A stretch of DNA of 40,625 nt from Candidatus Heimdallarchaeota archaeon (GCA_027061945.1 JAMOVR010000172.1:1-40625); one strand, 5' to 3'; positions 9,535 to 19,684 are shown, counted from the stretch's first letter. Numbers and translations: made by a program. Notes: a model not told the origin generated them from the letters alone.

Positions 9535-10175
9535 ATTGTTTTCTCTTTTTTATCTAATACATGGCTTAGTGTAGCACCGCCAGATTTTTCTAAGTACTCA
9601 TAACCGGCTTTTAAGGCTTTCAAGTTGACTTCTTTAGCTTTAGGCCATCTTTTAGCTACAGCGTCTTCCACGATCCCGTAATCAAATATAGGATTAAGTT
9701 TAATTAAAGCTCCTAGTAGTATCAAGTTTTCTGCTCTTGCAGAACCAATTTCTAAAGCCATGGATTCAGTTGGAATAACGTAAACAGTCTTTGCTCTTTT
9801 AGACACCACATCATAGATTTCTTCTAATTTAGGATATTTTTTGTTGATTATCTGTAATATGTTTGGATAGATTGTACGTGTACTCATTATGAGTGTGCCG
9901 TTAGGTTTTAAATACTCAATATATCGTGCAGTTTCCGCTAATTCTAAGGAAATTAGGAAATCAGCTTCACCTTTAGATATTAATGGGCCCATAACATCTC
10001 CGATCCTTGCATGGAATACTACGGTTCCTCCTCTCTGGGAGAGCCCATGTGTTTCAGCACCTTTTACTTTATAACCGCTGTTAATTGCGGATTGTAATAT
10101 TAAGTGTCCTAAACTGACAATCCCTTGGCCACCAACACCCGCTAAAAGAATATTTTGAATATCTTTCATTTCCAC
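9531..10175 (-). CDS. iorB: Indolepyruvate oxidoreductase subunit beta
   Basis: NILLAGVGGQGIVSLGHLI...GAETHGLSQRGGTVVFHARIG motifs; directly downstream of iorA. Confidence 0.92.
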   Translation of the reverse strand: MEMKDIQNILLAGVGGQGIVSLGHLILQSAINSGYKVKGAETHGLSQRGGTVVFHARIGDVMGPLISKGEADFLISLELAETARYIEYLKPNGTLIMSTRTIYPNILQIINKKYPKLEEIYDVVSKRAKTVYVIPTESMALEIGSARAENLILLGALIKLNPIFDYGIVEDAVAKRWPKAKEVNLKALKAGYEYLEKSGGATLSHVLDKKEKTM

Positions 10176-10197
10176 TCTTAATCACCTGTTCTTCTTC

Positions 10198-12060
10198 TTA
10201 CTCTAACTTTCTTTCAACAACATAAAATGCGTCTTTGGGGCAGATTACAGCACAGTAACCACAGCCTGTGCATAATGCTTGATCAACTTCCACTTTCTGT
10301 TCTTCAACATTTAGAGATATTGCGGGACATGCCATATCTTCATAACAAATTCCACAGAGAACACATTTCTCCATGTCTACTTCTACTGGTGGTGGAAGTG
10401 GCTCATTCTTCTTCTTTAGTTCATGAGTCTCGACAATTGCACATGCTCTTCTAGTAACAATGACTTTGACCCCTGGCATTTCTGCGGCTTCTTTAATCGT
10501 TTTTCTTAATGTCTTTTCATCAAAAGGATCTAATACCCATGTTTTGGCACCCATTGCTTCTGAAACTTTCTCAATGCTTAATTTGTCTCCCATTGGTAAA
10601 TATAATGCTGACGGGTTTTCTTGCATTCCAGTCATTGCTGTAACTTCGTTATCCATAACGATAACAAGCAAATTAATATTATGCCAAATTGCATTGGCAA
10701 GGCCAGGAAGTCCTGTATGCCAAAAAGTTGAGTCCCCGATTATTGAAATTATTGGTTTATTAGGATTACTTAATGCAAAGCCGGGGGCCATTCCTAAAGA
10801 AGCACCCATAGCTACTAATGCATCTGCTCCATGGAATGGTGGTAGAACACCCAAACTATAACATCCTATATCATTTGAAAAAATAGCGTCTTTTCGTTTA
10901 AATACTCTCTCTAACGCGAAATATGTTGCACGGTGAGGACACCCAGGACAGAATGTGGGGGGACGTGGAATAATTAAATCTTCTTTTACTACGAATTTCT
11001 CACTTTCGACTGGTTTGCCTAATGCTTTAGCAATGCCTTCAGCTACAATTTTAGTGTTAAATTCAAAGTCCCAAGGCATTACGTCTTTTCCATGGATCTC
11101 TACATTAACCCCATTATTAAACGCTAATAGCTTTATTTCACGTTCCAAAACATCGTCAAGTTCTTCAACAATAATTATTTTATCATGGGACTTTATGAAG
11201 TCAAGTACTTTTTGTTCTGGTAATGGATGTGTAATAAATGGAATTAAAAGATCAATTTTTTCTTCAAATCTTTTTATTGCTTCGTAAGAATATGCACCAG
11301 AAACACTAGTGGCAATTACCCCTATTTTGCCTCCGTTATTATATTCTTGCCAAAGTCCAGATGTCTCTACCCATTCTTTAAGAGAACTCCATACTTTATG
11401 ATGTCTAATTTTATTTTTCCTGGCATTCGCAGGGATTGTAACAAATCTTTGAGGATCTTTTTTGAATTCTGATTCTGGAGGTTCTACTCTTTCACTCCAT
11501 TCAACAGGCCCAAGACCGTGAGAAATACGAGTAGTTAACCTGAAGATTACAGGAATCTCAAATTTATGACTAATTTCTACCGCTTTTTTTGCTAAATCAT
11601 AAGCACTTTGTGCATCTATTGGCTCGATAATTGGTAAGTGGGAAAGACGACCATACCAGCGGGTATCTTGTTCATTCTGAGAGCTGTGCATTGCAGGGTC
11701 ATCTGCTATGCACATGACTAGTGCTCCTGGAACACCCATGTAAGAAACACTATTCAAAGGGTCAGAAGCTACGTTTAGACCAACATGTTTAGCAGCAAAA
11801 GCAGCAAATTTTCCAGACATCGCAGCAGCAATTGCTTCTTCTAAAGCGACAGCCTCGTTAGTAGACCAATGGGCTATAGCCCCATATTCCGGAGCAATTT
11901 TAATCGCTTCTTCCATTATTTCTGTGGAAGGAGTACCCGGGTAGGCAGCAAAATATCTCACACCACCATCCAAAAGCCCCCGAGCAGTAGCTTGATTTCC
12001 AAGTTGAAGAACCTTGGACTTAGAAACTGTCTCAGTACTGACTTCCGTCATTTTTATCAA
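10198..12060 (-). CDS. iorA: Indolepyruvate:ferredoxin oxidoreductase subunit alpha
   Basis: GVRYFAAYPGTPSTEI, GDSTFWHTGLPGLANAIWHN (TPP binding), C-terminal 2x[4Fe-4S] CVLCGICYEDMACP / CTGCGYCAVICP. Confidence 0.94.
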   Translation of the reverse strand: MIKMTEVSTETVSKSKVLQLGNQATARGLLDGGVRYFAAYPGTPSTEIMEEAIKIAPEYGAIAHWSTNEAVALEEAIAAAMSGKFAAFAAKHVGLNVASDPLNSVSYMGVPGALVMCIADDPAMHSSQNEQDTRWYGRLSHLPIIEPIDAQSAYDLAKKAVEISHKFEIPVIFRLTTRISHGLGPVEWSERVEPPESEFKKDPQRFVTIPANARKNKIRHHKVWSSLKEWVETSGLWQEYNNGGKIGVIATSVSGAYSYEAIKRFEEKIDLLIPFITHPLPEQKVLDFIKSHDKIIIVEELDDVLEREIKLLAFNNGVNVEIHGKDVMPWDFEFNTKIVAEGIAKALGKPVESEKFVVKEDLIIPRPPTFCPGCPHRATYFALERVFKRKDAIFSNDIGCYSLGVLPPFHGADALVAMGASLGMAPGFALSNPNKPIISIIGDSTFWHTGLPGLANAIWHNINLLVIVMDNEVTAMTGMQENPSALYLPMGDKLSIEKVSEAMGAKTWVLDPFDEKTLRKTIKEAAEMPGVKVIVTRRACAIVETHELKKKNEPLPPPVEVDMEKCVLCGICYEDMACPAISLNVEEQKVEVDQALCTGCGYCAVICPKDAFYVVERKLE

Positions 12061-12263
12061 ACAAGACTAAACAAAGAAAGGTAATATAATTGTTCATTCC
12101 TCAATGAAAAAAAGTAATTATCATTAATACAACCAAGGCAACCAAAAAAACAATATAATGAACAAAAAATAATAAAAAATTAACAAAAATGTCATCCTCT
12201 CATAGAAATCAAACAAAAACATAAACCTAAATTCAAAAACAATATGCATTAAATATTAAGACG

Positions 12264-13430
12264 ATGGGAAAAAAACGTTTCTCACAAAGAGTTAAGGATA
12301 CTCAACCTCCACCATTAGTTAAATTAGGAAGACTTGCTAGTGAAACTCCTGGATGCATTAGTTTAGGTCAGGGTGTACCATTTTATGGTCCCCCTAAAAA
12401 TATAATTGAAGAATTCGAACAACAACTTAAATTACTAGAGACTCATAAATATTCTCCAGACCCTGGAATACCAGAATTAAGACATAAATTAGCTAATAAA
12501 TTAAAAAAAGAGAATAATATTTCTGCTGATCCTGAAGAAATAATTCTGACCCCTGGAGCTAATATCGGGTTTCATGTGGCGTTAAACACTATTACAGATC
12601 CTGGAGATAAAATAATTCTAATGTCCCCATATTATTTTAATCATGTAATGGCAGCGACTCTTCTAAACGTAGAACCAATAGATATTCCTATGACACAAAA
12701 TTTTCAAATTCCAATCGAACAGATCCAGAAAACATTAGACTTAGATAAGAAAGGTCGTATTCGGGCAATAGTACTAGTTTCCCCTGGCAATCCTACTGGA
12801 CATGTATACGAAAAAAGTAATTTAAAGCAATTAGTAGAAATAGTTGAAAACAAAGAGTTATGGATTATTAGTGATGAAACATATGAGTATTTCACTTATA
12901 GTGGAAAAAAACATGTTTCTATAGCTTCTTTCAAAAGTATTTCGGATAAAACAATAACTATCAGTAGTTTTTCGAAAACTTATGGTATACCTGGTTGGAG
13001 ACTGGGATATTTCCATGCTCCCCTTGACTTTATTGAGCAAGCGATCAAAGTTCAAGATACAACTGCGATATGTGCTCCAAAGCCATCTCAATTATTAGCC
13101 TTAAAATTGCTAGAAAATAAAGACAAAATAATTAGAAACAATATTTCTAAAATGGAGAAAAACTATACGCTCTCAAGGGAATTAGTCTCGGAAGTGCCGT
13201 GGTTAAGCGAAACTTCTTCTTATGGTGCTTTTTACCTATTTCCCAAACAAACTACTGGGAAATCTTCAATGAAAATTGTGGAAAAAATAATTAAAGAAGC
13301 AAAAGTCTATATGGTTCCTGGTGAACCTTTTGGTAAAGCTGGAAAACATCACTTAAGAATTTCTTTTGGAAATACTTCTCAAGAGCAATTGATAGAAGCA
13401 TTTGATAGACTTAAAAAATATAAACCTTAA
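12264..13430 (+). CDS. Class I/II (PLP-dependent) aminotransferase
   Basis: SLGQGVPFYGPP, SPGNPTGHVYEK, SDETYEYFTY, SSFSKTYGIPGWRLGY (PLP lysine). Confidence 0.92.
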   Translation: MGKKRFSQRVKDTQPPPLVKLGRLASETPGCISLGQGVPFYGPPKNIIEEFEQQLKLLETHKYSPDPGIPELRHKLANKLKKENNISADPEEIILTPGANIGFHVALNTITDPGDKIILMSPYYFNHVMAATLLNVEPIDIPMTQNFQIPIEQIQKTLDLDKKGRIRAIVLVSPGNPTGHVYEKSNLKQLVEIVENKELWIISDETYEYFTYSGKKHVSIASFKSISDKTITISSFSKTYGIPGWRLGYFHAPLDFIEQAIKVQDTTAICAPKPSQLLALKLLENKDKIIRNNISKMEKNYTLSRELVSEVPWLSETSSYGAFYLFPKQTTGKSSMKIVEKIIKEAKVYMVPGEPFGKAGKHHLRISFGNTSQEQLIEAFDRLKKYKP

Positions 13431-13439
13431 ACAAAGCTT

Positions 13440-14870
13440 TTGACTGTCAACGTTAAATCATTATTTGAGATGTCTTCTATAAAACTTCGCTCTTCTCTTA
13501 ATAAGGCAATAAAATGTATACTCCAAAGTACAGATAATCAATTACCTAAAACGTCAGTAATAAAAAAGTTAATACATGAAAATAGGGCAATAAGTTCTGA
13601 AGAATTTCTCTCTAAACTTAGTAATCAAATACAAGAAACCAAAGATGACCCCTTAGCAATGTTTCTAATTTTAATAGATCGGCTCATTAATACTAAAGAT
13701 CAAACAGAGGCTCTAAACATTACTGAAGAAATTAATGATCTCTTCTCTCAAAATCCATTCCTCTTAAAAAATCCTTGTTACTACTCACTATACCTCGAAT
13801 ATCTTGTATTTAGAGGAGATCTTTTCTGGGAATTTAATATTTATCATACTGCAATTCATACATATGAAGAATTCTTAGGGTTATACGAGGCAAAACCGAT
13901 TACGGAATTAGAAGATACATACTTCTCAATTCTTATAAAACTTTCATCGCAAAACATTGAAGAACATGACTTACAAAAAAGCTTCTATTATCTAATAAGA
14001 GCCATTAAAACAGCTAACAGTTTGAATTCTGCATTATGGAGCAAAATGTTTTTAGATCTGATTGGCTCTTTAGGAATAAAAGTAGTAAAATACTATTCTT
14101 ATACCTCAATGGTGCTAATATGGGAAGGATACAAAAATGTGGCGTATGATGTTGCAATAAAGGCAATTCTAATTCTGTCAGAGATCTTGAATCTTTTACC
14201 CGAAAAAATAAATAACAAAGAAATTGTTGACGTTATTAACATTATTTTATCAGTTTTTCGCAAAAAAAGAAACCTCAACGACGCAGATATGGAACTAATA
14301 GAGATCTTATCAGTAATAACAAAGTATACCCCTGAACAAGTTGTTAAAACGGCTGCAGTCTTAAAAAAAGCGATTGGGATATTACATAAACCTCACATAC
14401 ATATGTTCCTATTTCTCTCTTCCATCTCAGGGGGGCCAATCTTCTCTCAGATATTAGATCCTAAATTATTAGAACAAGTTTCTTCATCACAAGAAAAAAA
14501 TGAAGATATGGAACAAATCTCTCTTAGCGCAAGTTACTTGTATGGTGGTTTAATTAATGCTTTAGATTCTATAATGGAGGTCAATGTTCAGTCTCGGACA
14601 GACTATAAAACAATTCATTATTCAAACATGTTACTAACGATTGTTAAAGGTGAAAAAACGATTGGTGTGGTGTTTACAGACAGAGAAAGTCAAACAATAA
14701 CGTATAATCTAATTCGTTATGTTAATAGTTGGGAAGAAAAATTCCCTGAATTTGATGGGGTTAGTTTCAAAGAAGAGTATAGGAGCTACGCAAAAAAAAT
14801 GTATTATGAATTATTTTCTGAATTTATTCCAGAAGAATGGGCTGAGAGCACTAAGTTACGCTTAAGATAA
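13440..14870 (+). CDS. Hypothetical protein: alpha-helical (TPR-like) N-terminus with probable C-terminal longin/roadblock-like domain
   Basis: Long ORF with TTG start (alternative ATG at 13470). C-terminus HMFLFLSSISGGPIFSQIL...ISLSASYLYGGLINALDSIMEV...HYSNMLLTIVKGEKTIGVVFTDRES..YNLIRYVNSWEEKFPE has the strand-strand-helix-strand-strand-strand-helix pattern of longin-like domains. Confidence 0.6.
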   Translation: MTVNVKSLFEMSSIKLRSSLNKAIKCILQSTDNQLPKTSVIKKLIHENRAISSEEFLSKLSNQIQETKDDPLAMFLILIDRLINTKDQTEALNITEEINDLFSQNPFLLKNPCYYSLYLEYLVFRGDLFWEFNIYHTAIHTYEEFLGLYEAKPITELEDTYFSILIKLSSQNIEEHDLQKSFYYLIRAIKTANSLNSALWSKMFLDLIGSLGIKVVKYYSYTSMVLIWEGYKNVAYDVAIKAILILSEILNLLPEKINNKEIVDVINIILSVFRKKRNLNDADMELIEILSVITKYTPEQVVKTAAVLKKAIGILHKPHIHMFLFLSSISGGPIFSQILDPKLLEQVSSSQEKNEDMEQISLSASYLYGGLINALDSIMEVNVQSRTDYKTIHYSNMLLTIVKGEKTIGVVFTDRESQTITYNLIRYVNSWEEKFPEFDGVSFKEEYRSYAKKMYYELFSEFIPEEWAESTKLRLR

Positions 14871-14877
14871 TAATGCA

Positions 14878-14905
14878 AGAAAAAATAATTATAATTATTT
14901 TTTCT
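14878..14905. terminator. Perfect 28-bp palindrome in a 38-bp convergent gap, probable bidirectional terminator
   Basis: AGAAAAAATAATTATAATTATTTTTTCT is its own reverse complement, between gene stops at 14870 and 14909, with T tracts on both strands. Confidence 0.6.
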
Positions 14906-14908
14906 ACT

Positions 14909-16549
14909 TTATTTTAATAAATTTTTAATGCTTTCTATAGACAGAGATACTAATCCCCTAATTAAATTAGTCCTATTTTTGTTTACAAAATTCACTACTT
15001 TCTGATGAATACTTACTTGTGAATATTCTAAAACAGTATTGTCAATTTTAGAACTAATTTTTAGAGCAACCCCAATATCGTTAATAAACGTTACCAGTAA
15101 GATTTGATTCTTTCTAGTTTTAATTACTAAATATTTACCTTCAATATTATTCAAAGTTGAGAAAATAATTAGTATTTTAGCAATAATTGCTTCATCTACA
15201 TCTAATTCTCTCCCTGAAGAGAGCTCATATCTTCCTAGCACTTCTCCAGATGGCAGAAAAAGCCAGATTTCCCTAAAAGCATTTTTTGGTAAAATAAGGA
15301 ATGATGATTTTTTATTTCCTTTTTTCCCAATAATTCGTCCTATTATAAGCCCAAGTAGAAATATTCCGCCAAAAATAACTAACTGTAAAATGCTTAATGA
15401 GAATTTTGTCGTTGATGTTATTCCTTGGCTATTCTTCTCAGGAATTTTTTTGTCAATTAGTACTAAGAGAGGATAAGATTGCTCAATTATTCCATTATCT
15501 GTTCTTACGTTTGCTATTACGGTGTAGTTACCTTTAGCTGGAGGTAAAATATATATAATAATATTTTCGACACCAATAACACTACGTGTTTCCTCAAAAT
15601 GGTTTAGTTTTGTTTCTCCAGAAATAATGTCCACTTTAATAAGTACGTGGTCAGGAATAGTTCCTTTGTTTGAGATGGTAACATTTAATGAAGCCGCTCT
15701 GTTTGCATCGTAAGTTGGTTTAAAATCAAATAAAATTGATGTGTCTGTTTTACCTACTACAAACATAAACTTCGAGCGGTCAAACAAAGAATTATTAGAG
15801 CTTATTATGATCTCACCATAATAAGTTCCTTCTACTAAAGATCCAAAACTAACTTGAAATACTTTCTGATAGTTTTCTTCATCAATAATTGAATTATTCA
15901 CATTAACTATCCCTTTTAAAATAGTTTTTTCAATAATTCCCGTAAAAACAATGTTATCACTATCATTTAGAAGTTTTAAATTTCCACTAATTTCTATTGT
16001 TTCTTTCCCTACATACGCAACTCTAAACGTTGCTTGTGATATCTCTCCAGTTTCTGTAGGTGGCGCACTAATACTGATTATAGATAAACCCATAACTGCA
16101 TATTTAAGTAAAACACTTGTCCCTACCGCAACAATTCCTGGTTGTTTTACTGACACAATGAAGTATGTTGCATATATCCCTGCTTTCGCATTATATGGTA
16201 CAATCCCCCAAAAATTAATTTTAACACTTTCCCCGGCATTTACATAAACTTCTTTTTTAATAACAAACACACCCGAAAATGCTCCAGAAACAAAAATTTC
16301 TATGTTATGATTTTGTGCCCCATGATTCTCTATTTCAAAAAATCCGGATATATTAGCACCTGGAATAATCGCACCATAATCAAAAAATGTTGGAGAAACA
16401 ATTAATTCACTATTTTCTGCGTAAGATGAATCAATACTTGGAATAGGATACATGTTGGGAATAAATAAAGTAATCCCGATCAATAAGACCAGCAATAATT
16501 GTTTTCGATGATTAATTGAAAATCTCTTTTTTAGAATCTTGCTGGTCAT
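14909..16549 (-). CDS. Secreted, membrane-anchored protein: signal peptide, Ig-like repeats, one TM, cytoplasmic roadblock/longin-like domain
   Basis: Signal LLLVLLIGITLFIPNMYP; beta-rich ectodomain (PTFFDYGAIIPGANISGFFEIENHG); TM LQLVIFGGIFLLGLIIGRIIG followed by KKGNKK; C-terminal alpha/beta domain of about 110 aa. Confidence 0.6.
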   Translation of the reverse strand: MTSKILKKRFSINHRKQLLLVLLIGITLFIPNMYPIPSIDSSYAENSELIVSPTFFDYGAIIPGANISGFFEIENHGAQNHNIEIFVSGAFSGVFVIKKEVYVNAGESVKINFWGIVPYNAKAGIYATYFIVSVKQPGIVAVGTSVLLKYAVMGLSIISISAPPTETGEISQATFRVAYVGKETIEISGNLKLLNDSDNIVFTGIIEKTILKGIVNVNNSIIDEENYQKVFQVSFGSLVEGTYYGEIIISSNNSLFDRSKFMFVVGKTDTSILFDFKPTYDANRAASLNVTISNKGTIPDHVLIKVDIISGETKLNHFEETRSVIGVENIIIYILPPAKGNYTVIANVRTDNGIIEQSYPLLVLIDKKIPEKNSQGITSTTKFSLSILQLVIFGGIFLLGLIIGRIIGKKGNKKSSFLILPKNAFREIWLFLPSGEVLGRYELSSGRELDVDEAIIAKILIIFSTLNNIEGKYLVIKTRKNQILLVTFINDIGVALKISSKIDNTVLEYSQVSIHQKVVNFVNKNRTNLIRGLVSLSIESIKNLLK

Positions 16550-16631
16550 CTTTGAATCACCAAATTACATTCTTTTATCGCTCAATTTTTAATTGTTTTT
16601 AGAAATGAATAGCATAAGAAAAAGAATTAAT

Positions 16632-17594
16632 TTAGGGTTGTTGTAGTCCTGTTATTGTTACTGTAAATGAATATGTCCCATAAGGGCCAAATGGTATTGC
16701 AAGCATAGCATAAAAGCTCATGGTGGTTCCTCCTACAACAGTATTTGTAGATTCATCAGTAAACCATCCAAAGTAAAGTTCTAGTGTTCCATCCGTAGAA
16801 GTAGGAATAGCAGAAGCAATAACAAAAGGATTGCCTAAAATATTTACCTGATCTCCTTGATTAGATGCAGATTGAATTGCATAACCAGTTTCTGTTGTTT
16901 CACTCATGTTTGAATCATCATCGAAGTAAAGAACACCATCAGTTCCTTTCAGAACATATAATATAAAGCTATTAACAGCCCATTTATTTCCATCACTACT
17001 GGACATATAAGTTACGGTTACTGAACCAGATACTTCTTCAGTTACACCACTTGGGGGAGTGATTGTAGCACCACCACTAGTTAACGTAACGTTATATTCG
17101 AAGAACACATAAGTACCATAACTTCCCCAAGTGGTTCCAACGTTCCACTCTGTACTATTCATAGTGTTTGTAGTATCTTTGAATAATACCCATGTTTTAG
17201 GATCGGGAATGACTCCTGAAGGTGCAGTAAAACTGGTTACGTTTAAATAGTAATATGCTTTGGCATTTGTAGTATCCTCATTGAAAGAAATAGAATCTGC
17301 TGAAGTAACACCATCATTTTCAGACTCAAAAATATAACGTGTTTCTCCAGAAATAGTAGCTGTTTCTGTTTGCCCAAAATCTAGATTTGTTAAACTAATA
17401 TTACTGTCTGTCACACTAATTGAAACTGTTCCAGTAAGATCTGCTGAAACTGTTGTGTCTGACGTGATTGCTAATGTCTGTGATGGGCCAAAACTTATGG
17501 AGAATACTAATCCTAAAAGGAAAACAACTACTATGCTGGAAACTAGTTTTTTCCAATTTTTAATAAATATCAAATTATCTACCATACGTAACAA
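16632..17594 (-). CDS. Secreted beta-rich surface protein of unknown function
   Basis: Signal peptide (WKKLVSSIVVVFLLGLVFSISFGPSQTLA) then Thr/Ser/Gly-rich beta-type sequence; tandem with 14909..16549. Confidence 0.6.
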   Translation of the reverse strand: MLRMVDNLIFIKNWKKLVSSIVVVFLLGLVFSISFGPSQTLAITSDTTVSADLTGTVSISVTDSNISLTNLDFGQTETATISGETRYIFESENDGVTSADSISFNEDTTNAKAYYYLNVTSFTAPSGVIPDPKTWVLFKDTTNTMNSTEWNVGTTWGSYGTYVFFEYNVTLTSGGATITPPSGVTEEVSGSVTVTYMSSSDGNKWAVNSFILYVLKGTDGVLYFDDDSNMSETTETGYAIQSASNQGDQVNILGNPFVIASAIPTSTDGTLELYFGWFTDESTNTVVGGTTMSFYAMLAIPFGPYGTYSFTVTITGLQQP

Positions 17595-17721
17595 AATATA
17601 AAAATGCTTATTTTATTGCTTCTAATAGGTTCATTCAGTATATCAGCAATTAAAAATTTATTTATACAACATCGTAAAAAATTATTCAAAAATAAAAATA
17701 AATTAGTTTATAAATAGTGTT

Positions 17722-19080
17722 TCATATTTTTTCTTTAACATCTAAAACATCTAATTCCACGCATTTGCAGTTGTTATCTAATAATTCAGAAAAAGACGGC
17801 TTTGTTCGTCCTTCATCTCCAGAGATTAACTCTTTAACATAGAGTCCTCCTTGGCATTCAATAATAGCCACGAATTCTTGTTGATTAAGAATATCATCTA
17901 TCTTTACGGAGTATACTACTTTATGTCTAATCAGATCCGCTCTGCGATGGCTTACTCTGTTAGGTGTTCTCTGTTTAATAAGTTGCTGATCCGTGAATTT
18001 TTTTTCTAATATTTTTAGTCTCTCTTTATCTATTGGTTTTTCACAGTAAATCTTTGCACGGTATGTTTTTACAGCTTGTGACGCATTTTCTTTTAATGCC
18101 CTAACTAAGTCTTTATCGGTGTATTCCAACCTAGTGATCTCAACTTTTCCTTTGGCTTTTTCATTGATTTTTCTTGTAAGTTCTTCTAAGTCTGCATGTC
18201 TTTTTTTAGGAGAAATGATTTCTATTACAAATGGTCTTCCGCTACCTAACATTAAAGCATCTACATCTTCTCTGCCTGCACCATGAAATTTTGAGTCTTT
18301 GCCTTCAAAAGTCTCAACTACTAAAGGAGATATCTCTTCTTCAACACTTGTAGGATAGCGTTTACCAGTATAATTACAGGCTTCACATCCTATCCCGTCG
18401 CATTCATTACATGGCCAACGAGTCTGAGGAATATTACGGACTAGTTTTCGATACCTTGCCTTTAGAAAAATAGATGATACATATCTTTCTATTCTTATAT
18501 CCGGTATATGAACTATAAGAGTAACATCTGGTTTCTTTCGATCAAATTCTTTTCCCGTGATCTCACTGAATTTCTTTCCTACCTCTCGATTAAAATGCCC
18601 TTTAATACTTTCAGAAGTTGTTATGCCGTATTCAGTCCATAATTCTTCCTCTCGAACTAACCATTCAGGAGGAAATGAGGATCCAAATAAAAATGTCTCA
18701 AATTCAATATCGGAAACAGCATCTAAAGCTCGTTTAGCAATAAGCTCGATCTTATCAAAAATCCCTTCGCATAATCTGCATTTTTCTGTGGGAGTAAGTT
18801 CTTCTCCAGTAAGTTTCTTATATGTTTCTATTGCATAGGAATGCTTTGTTTTAGAAAAAATTTTTGAGCTTTTAATTGCTTTTTCTTCATCCTCTAACAA
18901 GTGATTCATAATAGTACTGATTATTACGGCACTACCACGCTCGTAGTTCGTGGTACCGCTCCCAATTAGAGCAAGTTGTCTACCTAAACAGTGAGTACAT
19001 AAAACATTGTTTTTTAAGATATTCAAAGCAATTTTAGAAGTTTTATTTGTCATGTCTTGGGCCACTCTCTTTTCCCTCAT
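17722..19080 (-). CDS. pus10: tRNA pseudouridine(54/55) synthase Pus10
   Basis: CTHCLGRQLALIGSGTTNYERG N-terminus, CNECDGIGCEACNYTGKRYPTSVEE, FHGAGREDVDALMLGSGRPFVIEI, GGLYVKELISGDEGRTKPSFSELL. Likely true start MTNKTSK at about 19053. Confidence 0.92.
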   Translation of the reverse strand: MREKRVAQDMTNKTSKIALNILKNNVLCTHCLGRQLALIGSGTTNYERGSAVIISTIMNHLLEDEEKAIKSSKIFSKTKHSYAIETYKKLTGEELTPTEKCRLCEGIFDKIELIAKRALDAVSDIEFETFLFGSSFPPEWLVREEELWTEYGITTSESIKGHFNREVGKKFSEITGKEFDRKKPDVTLIVHIPDIRIERYVSSIFLKARYRKLVRNIPQTRWPCNECDGIGCEACNYTGKRYPTSVEEEISPLVVETFEGKDSKFHGAGREDVDALMLGSGRPFVIEIISPKKRHADLEELTRKINEKAKGKVEITRLEYTDKDLVRALKENASQAVKTYRAKIYCEKPIDKERLKILEKKFTDQQLIKQRTPNRVSHRRADLIRHKVVYSVKIDDILNQQEFVAIIECQGGLYVKELISGDEGRTKPSFSELLDNNCKCVELDVLDVKEKI

Positions 19081-19684
19081 TTGTGGAATAATTATCTATC
19101 CTAAAGTTGATTATGGTAATTGTCTGACTGAAACTTTCAACAGCAATTTGTTTGTAATTAGTAAAAAATAATGGATTAATATTCTTAGAAATAAAATCAA
19201 ATGTTATTGTTATTTTGTTTGTCAAATCTAGATTTAAAAACGTGTTAAATTTGTCTAACTCTAATTTGTCTCCTTCAACGAATATGGGATTAGAAAACTG
19301 GAATTCATCTATTTTATCTTCATTAAATAAGTGGACATGAACTCCGGGATTAACAAACATAATATCTTTTTTATGCATGTTTTCCTCGTTTTTCTTATAT
19401 TTCTTGAATGCTTTAACCAATAGAGCACCAGATGAAAGCCAGTCTGGAGATAAATAACGTAGTTTTTCTCCTGAAAATACAATTTTAAACAATAGTCTAT
19501 TTTTTTCATTAGGTGCAAGGAAAAAAACCTCAGCATTATTATTTTTTCTAAAATTATTTGATAATAAAAATACAGAGGGAATAAAACGAATTAATTGGTG
19601 ATAATAATTCAGAGCTTTAGAATCCGGGTTTCTAATATCCGCTCGAGTTAAAGATTCGTAAGTATACCACACTCTGAATAACAT
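19043..19684 (-). CDS. trmY: tRNA (pseudouridine54-N1)-methyltransferase TrmY (SPOUT)
   Basis: LFKIVFSGEKLRYLSPDWLSSGALLVKAFKK, NPGVHVH, NPIFVEGD..., C-terminal SQTITIINFRID match the TrmY pattern; immediately upstream of pus10. Confidence 0.78.
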   Translation of the reverse strand: MLFRVWYTYESLTRADIRNPDSKALNYYHQLIRFIPSVFLLSNNFRKNNNAEVFFLAPNEKNRLLFKIVFSGEKLRYLSPDWLSSGALLVKAFKKYKKNEENMHKKDIMFVNPGVHVHLFNEDKIDEFQFSNPIFVEGDKLELDKFNTFLNLDLTNKITITFDFISKNINPLFFTNYKQIAVESFSQTITIINFRIDNYSTNEGKESGPRHDK

